Source of the DNA: Todiramphus chloris collaris
Lineage: Eukaryota; Chordata; Aves; Coraciiformes; Alcedinidae
Assembly: GCA_025345505.1 (NCBI GenBank)
Contig: JANVCC010000073.1
Span: 3,894,206-3,958,205, forward strand
Direction of reading: 5' to 3'
DNA length: 64,000 bases
Shown here: in pieces, positions 1 to 64,000 of the stretch
Layout of the letters: each line of letters starts with the position of its first letter
How positions within the stretch are numbered: the first letter of the stretch is position 1
Program-made: the position numbers and the translations under genes
Notes under the pieces: model-generated
What the model was told of the DNA's origin: nothing
What the model saw: only the letters and a program-made list of their open reading frames with translations
Databases searched by the model: none

Positions 1-59
1 ATGGGTTTTTTTTTTTTTTTACACATAGAAACTGTCCATCTGAAGCCTTGTTTACTTAC

Positions 60-58848
<58,789 letters not shown>

Positions 58849-59801
58849 CCTGCCTGCTCAGGAGCTCCAGGGCTGGCCCTGCGGCACGGGCATAGCCTGG
58901 CAGGGCAGCGCGACTCCCTCCAGGCGGCTCCCGCCGGCCGCCCCGACGCCTCCGCCCGCCCCTCTGCCGCACTCGCCCGCTTCTCCCGGCTCAAGTCCTC
59001 CCGGGACTACTTGCCCCACTGTATTCATCCGCACCGTGGGCGGGCGGGTGGCCGGCGGCGGAGGGTGCGCGCGTGTAGTGTGCGGGACAGGGCGCGCTAC
59101 CGCCCCGCTCCGAGGGAGCTGTGATTCCCCGCCGCCTCCCTTCCCCCGGGCGCCGCGGTTTTGTGCGCTCGAAGGGCGGGCGTCCGTCTCTCCCCGCCCC
59201 GCACCTCCACCGGGTGGGCAGCGGCTGGCCCCCGGACTATTTTCTCCGGCGGAAGCACCTCGGTGTGTGAGGGCAGGGGGAGCTGTTGGCAGTGCCGGGT
59301 CGCACCTCAGGAGGGGCGGGCGGCGGGGTGAGGGGCGCCCGCCGCGGCTCGCCCGGTTTCAGTCCCGCCCCGCCCGGCTCCGCTCAGGTGCGACGCCTCA
59401 GCGAATGAACCGCGCAGACATTCTGCCCGGGCACGCTCTGGCACAGCGCGCACCGGAGCGGGGAGCGGAAGGCGGTGGGCGCCCTAAGGGGGCAGGGGCG
59501 CCGCGGGGCAGCGGCGGGAAGCTGAGCGGTGACTGACCGCCGGCCAACGCCGAGGCCAGCCCCGCCGCTCCTGCAGGGCAAAGCACCTCTGACTCTCCGT
59601 CGTAGGGAGGGGAAGGAGCCGGCGGAGCGGCCGCGTCGCGGAGGTGAGCGGCTGCCCGCGGCCGCGCAGGGGGCCTGCCCGCCCTGAGTGACGGCAGCGG
59701 GCCCTCCTCTTCCTCCGGCGGCGCGGAGCCGGCGCCCGGGCGGGCGCAGCGGCGCGTAACCGGCTGCGTTCTCTCCGCCGTCCCCGCAGGCTGCCTGAAG
59801 C
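58849..59801. promoter_or_regulatory. Shared bidirectional COL4A5/COL4A6 promoter
   Basis: The two start codons face away from each other with 953 bases between them. The interval is very GC- and CpG-rich and shows no TATA box or clear CCAAT box by eye. Sp1-type GC boxes are seen as overlapping gggcgg copies at 59038-59047 and 59314-59323, single copies at 59174-59179, and ccgccc copies at 59194-59199, 59365-59370 and 59370-59375. This is the layout known for the human COL4A5/COL4A6 pair. Transcription starts cannot be placed from sequence. Confidence 0.85.
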
Positions 59802-59848
59802 ATGGGCCGCGGCCGCGCCCCTGCCCCGCCGGCCGCGGGGCGCGCAGG
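59802..59848 (+). CDS. COL4A6: COL4A6 first coding exon (candidate)
   Basis: ATG at 59802 in a strong context (A at -3, G at +4) with an in-frame TGA at 59796-59798, so it is the first possible start in this frame. It encodes MGRGRAPAPPAAGRA plus two bases of a glycine codon, then a consensus donor gtgagt at 59849. Without splicing the frame closes at once (GGG TGA), so the exon must join another. COL4A6 is assigned by position head to head with COL4A5 and by the signal-peptide architecture. The human gene also starts with a very short first coding exon followed by an exon carrying the hydrophobic core. There is no collagenous sequence in view to confirm it. Confidence 0.68.
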
Positions 59849-59933
59849 GTGAGTGCCGAGGCGCGGCGGCCCCTTCCCCGCGGTGCCCCCGGGCCCCGCA
59901 GCCTGTGACTCTGTCCGTCTGCTCTCCCCGCAG

Positions 59934-59982
59934 GGTGCTGCTGCTGCTGCTCCTCTGCCTGGGCTCGGAGCTGGCGAGTGGG
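59934..59982 (+). CDS. COL4A6: COL4A6 second coding exon, signal peptide core (candidate)
   Basis: After an 85-base GC-rich intron, acceptor cccgcag leads into an exon that completes the glycine codon and reads VLLLLLLCLGSELASG, ending on a codon boundary at donor gtaagt. The joined product is a typical signal peptide: arginine-bearing n-region, leucine core, small-residue c-region. The ending ELASG resembles human COL4A6 ELAAAG. The chain would be secreted and assemble with two alpha-5 chains. Downstream exons are outside the window, beyond a long intron. Confidence 0.7.
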
Positions 59983-62900
59983 GTAAGTGTGCAGGTCCCG
60001 GCCGCGCCTGTGCCTCGCTGGAGGTGAAGGTGCCCAGTCAAACCTGTCGGGCTTTGGGCATCCTGCGGCCAATAAAAAAAGACGCTTCCCCACACCTCTC
60101 GGAAAGATGCGGGTTGTTTTTTTTAAATTGCCGTACGTCTCTGCTCCGAAGTTCCTTTGTGCCTTTGATCTGCTCAACTTTGGCTAGATTTTGCAAAGTA
60201 CGCTGGGGTAAAAGACCATTTGTATTTGGTGTAACAGCTTTCTGTGTCTGAAAAGATGGACAGTACTCCTTGCAACTGACTGCCTTTCATTCTTTTTTAG
60301 CCTCTTAAACCTTTCTGTGAAAAGTTGACCCTTTAGATCCTTGCTCGTAAGGGATCCAGCCCAGAACACCTCCTAACTAAGTAAAAGTGATGCGAGAAAT
60401 TAAAGGATTAAGCTGTTAAGTGTTGTATCAAGGTTCATGACTGCGAATTACTAAATGTGTTTTAAATTCCAAGTTGGCATACACAAGCAATGACTTTATG
60501 ATCTGTCAATCTGACAATTCTATGACATAAACACAGATTTTCTCTTGCTATTCCTAATTAACGTTTAAACTGATTAGTAAGGGTTCACAGACTTTTGAAG
60601 TGTTTATAGTTTTTTATATTTGGGGTGTTGTAATAGATTTTCTGCAGCTGGGATGCTGAAATTGCTAGCCCACTCAACTGTAGAGAAGAAAAGACTCCTT
60701 TGGAATATCTGCAGCCTAAATTAAGTGTCCAACTGATGTCATTCAGCAGTTCAAAAAAAATCTAATTGTTATATTGTGATGTAAATTAAGATTGCACAGT
60801 AATCTTTGTGGTCTGGATTTTATAGCACATATGCAAAAATGAAGTGATGGAAGTAGTTAGTATAATGAGTTTTATGCATCTCTATTTTAATTCAACTTCT
60901 AAGAAAAATGGTTAAAGCATGGGTTCTTGATTTGTCAGCCAGTGTTTTTCTACTGCTTTCACTAGTGTTTTGATTAAAATTTCAAGGATTTAGTACCTTC
61001 CTGTGCAGGTGAGAAGAAATCTATTGAAAAGGCTTTAATAACAGAGAGGTTTATACTTTCCATAAATAGGAAAGGCTTGATTCTGCTTTGCACTTTTTAT
61101 GATCAGTTGCGGTAGGAGAATTTCATCATCCTGATCAGGTGGTAGTTACAAGCTCTAATCTTCTCAAAGATTAAAAGATTAGACGGTTTTCTTCAACAAA
61201 ACCAAGAACTGTTCTTGCTAGCAGTGGAAGCTACATGGAAATGACTTCTCTAAAGCAAGTATTACCAAGGCTTTTTGAAACAAATATGCCCCATTTTGCA
61301 GTCATTTTTATCAATTCCTGCAGGACATCAGTGAAGTTATTCCTAATTGATGCAGATGTAACTGACAGTGGCTTTGTAATTGTTTGCTCCAGTTTTGCTT
61401 CATACCTGTTGGAAAGCACATCTCTTAAGCAGTCAAAGTTTTGTTAGCTCCTTGATATGTTTCTTTGCCCGTAAAGGGACTTTTAAGTCTTGCAGTGAGT
61501 AAGGTCAATATCTACATGCCATCTCTAAGTCTTCCTCACAGATTTCTTCAGGGTTTGAAAAAAAGCAAAATCTTTGTTGTTTAATCGGTCTAAAAGTATG
61601 AAAAAGAATCAGAAATAGGTTCTCAAAATACTTAGGCTTAGTGCTTTATATGTGTAAGCAGTTAATGGATTTAATTATTCTTATTAAAAACTCTGTCAAG
61701 CATGCTCAACAGTAAAGTTATACAACTATGTTTTTGTCAACTTCAGATTCAGGAGTAGATTAATGACTTTCTGGTATTGTGCATTAAAAACACACTCTAA
61801 TGTCTTCCAGTGTGAAGTAAGCTGTAAAGAGAAAATTCTAATGATTGTGAACTTTTTCCAGTAAGCAGAGGTTTTTTGGAAAAGCAGGCTCTCCGAATAG
61901 TCCTCTGCTACACAATTTGAAGTGACTGAGCAGAGTGAAGTACAATGTTAATAAAATGAGGTTAAAACTTTAAGTTAACTAGGACTGGTGACTTCTAGAA
62001 GGCTATGCACAGTCAACTATTAAAGTACTTGTTGCTGAAGGTGATGTGATTTATAGTTTTGTGCATCTTCTCTTTCTTTCAAATAGTTTCATTTCAGTAA
62101 CTTATCAGTTGTAAAAGAAACACCCAAAAATATTGTACTGAGTTGGGTGTTCTTTGGGAATGTTCCTGTGGATGTGACTAGTAGGCAGTGGCTGGCATGT
62201 TGGCCAGTGTCTTGAATAAAGTTCTATCAAAGATGGCTTTGACTCAGCAGTTCCAACTACAAGGTGCAATCATTCCTCTCTCTGTAAAAATAGGATTTTA
62301 AAGTGTATCAGAATTAATTTCTCAGTTTGTACGTATTTTTCCTGGGTCTAAATGATGGTCTGGTTTGAATATCAATATAAAATCAGTCTTGTAATGCAGT
62401 CTGTGTTTTCTCGAGCCAGATTCTGAAAGCATGCCTGATTTGCTGTTACACCTGGGGTTACTCTGGGGAGTAGACCAATTGCTGGGTGTGACCTCAGTTT
62501 CCCCTAACATCTTTCAGTTGAAGTCCCCCCAGAAGTTATGCTTCATTTGTGTTGTCCATCTTTTACTATCAGTAATTTGCATTAGTAATGAACCAGGAGT
62601 GTTGGTACAAGATGCTGTGCCAGAAGAAACCAGCGATGTAGTGTTATCTTGAAGACATTATTACACTGTAAGGCAAATGACAAAAGTTGGTCTGGAGCTG
62701 GGGAGAGTAAGACAAAGTGTTGGAACAGTGCTGGAGAGGCACTGTTTGCCTTGGCTAATCGCTGTCCACTCCTGTGGTTTTATACTGGTTTTTGGAAGAG
62801 GGACTTTTAAAAGGATAATCAGAGTTTTGCTGATGTTTCTGGGATGTCTCATCATAAATGTGAGGTGGAGCATGAGATAAAAATGGTCTCCAAGTCTAGA

Positions 62901-64000
62901 GACAGCCTCTTGCAATGAATTTTGAGATTCACATCTCTTCACCCAACTCTCATCTGAGCTGCATCACAGTCCTAGCAGTCATTCTGTGCCCACTTGAGAG
63001 CATCCCTGGCGTACAGGTGAGATGCTGCTGCCTCATTTATTTCCTTTCTGCTGCTGTTTGGCTAGTTAAGCATACCTGCAATATGTGCTAGTCTTGATGT
63101 GATAAACTGATGTTAGCACTCACTGTAAGGATCTACTGCCCACCACGCTCTCTTGGAGCAGCTGAGCTGCTAGATAGAGTTCAGTTAGCTTTTATTGTAT
63201 GAGTCTGGACTTAATGTACTATTGCAACTCCTCCAAATCTTCGGGTTTTTGTGTTGGTTTGGGTTTTTTTTTCTGCTAATAAATGTGCAGATTAACTAGA
63301 GATATTCTCTTTTCCTAGTGCTTAGTATCTTGTTCAGCAGAACAACTACAGTATCCAAGTAAGGCAAATAAAAGATGATGTGCCAAAACCAGTTCTGGGC
63401 AGTCTGGTCTATTTTGAGTAACTGAAGCTCTGCTAATTTATGGCAAGCAAGCCCAACTGATCTTATTTCTCTCTTACTAGATTCCAGTTTTTCTGTGTGA
63501 TTGGTTGCATTTTTTTTGGTGTGGTGGTTTTTTTTTATATATATATCTATGATACAAATATTTCATATTTTTTCTTTAAATATGTACTGGACCAGCTTAA
63601 TTGAACCAAGCTCATTGTTTTCAGTGGCCTCATACCAAGAGTAAATTTTGTCCCAGGGCTCTTACAGAGGGGAAAACCCAGCTTTTTAAAGTATAGATAT
63701 TTAAATTCAGAGTTGCAGCTCTCATCATTCCACATTCCAATTCAGTTTCTACAAATCTGATCTTATCCATGAGGAGGTATTTAAAAAGTTTTCTTTTTTT
63801 CCTGTTTCTTTGCCATTTTAATCATTATTTATAAGTATGCAACTATATCTTTGCGTAGCAGTGAGCTTTATGGGGAAAGAGCTACTGTATGTGATAGTTA
63901 CTTGTGTAAGAAAAGAGTCTACAGCATTCAAGAAATAATATAAAATGCAAACCTAATCTTGTAAATCTGAGTTTACCAGATAAGGCAGCTTTTAATCTGT
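59983..64000 (+). other. COL4A6: COL4A6 intron following the signal-peptide exon
   Basis: About 4 kb of AT-rich sequence after donor gtaagt with no exon, gene or recognised repeat apart from T-rich and TA-rich runs near 63515-63550. In humans the matching intron is very long, and deletions ending in it with loss of both gene starts cause Alport syndrome with diffuse leiomyomatosis. Confidence 0.65.

Noticed and set aside
59398-60177. 259-codon and overlapping 203-codon minus-strand frames across the COL4A6 start
   Set aside because: Composition-driven open frames in GC-rich DNA with no recognisable domain. They lie antisense to the better-supported COL4A6 exons.

Overview
The window is vertebrate genomic DNA holding the 5' two thirds of one large type IV collagen gene on the minus strand and the first exons of a second gene on the plus strand, arranged head to head across a CpG-rich shared promoter. 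The minus-strand gene is COL4A5 (alpha-5 chain of basement-membrane collagen). Thirty-four exons can be placed one by one from the sequence, from the start codon at 58848 down to exon 34 at 60-158. Together they give 3025 coding bases, or 1008 codons plus one base. The identification rests on several COL4A5-like peptides: a [10 protein letters not shown] interruption in exon 22, [17 protein letters not shown] in exon 27, a [21 protein letters not shown] stretch in exon 31, [16 protein letters not shown] in exon 13, and SLAAG in the signal peptide. The remaining COL4A5 exons (3' collagenous region and NC1 domain) lie beyond position 1.

The plus-strand gene is called COL4A6 mainly from its position, since COL4A5 and COL4A6 are known to be a head-to-head pair. 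A start codon at 59802 lies in a strong context with an in-frame stop just before it. Two small exons (59802-59848 and 59934-59982) join in frame to give an arginine-containing signal peptide with a leucine-rich core ending in ELASG. The rest of the window (59983-64000) is the start of its next intron.

Layout: 1-27185 is the densely exonic part (exons 34 to 3, introns of about 0.1 to 4.2 kb); 27186-36838 is intron 2 (9.7 kb); 36839-36898 is exon 2; 36899-58758 is intron 1 (21.9 kb, no gene seen); 58759-58848 is exon 1; about 58300-60000 is GC-rich and contains the bidirectional promoter; 59802-59982 holds the COL4A6 signal-peptide exons; the remainder is COL4A6 intron.

Organism: a sauropsid, most likely a bird. 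The reasons are short introns, few interspersed repeats, no mammalian SINEs or LINE-1, two short stretches resembling the 3' end of CR1 retrotransposons (near 23814 and 53819), and a very GC-rich promoter. The species cannot be fixed from the sequence alone. The two chains are known to assemble in basement membranes of kidney, smooth muscle, skin and oesophagus (alpha-3/4/5 and alpha-5/5/6 networks), which explains the shared control region. I found no previously undescribed system here; the observations of interest concern gene structure, promoter layout and a few unexplained intronic structures.
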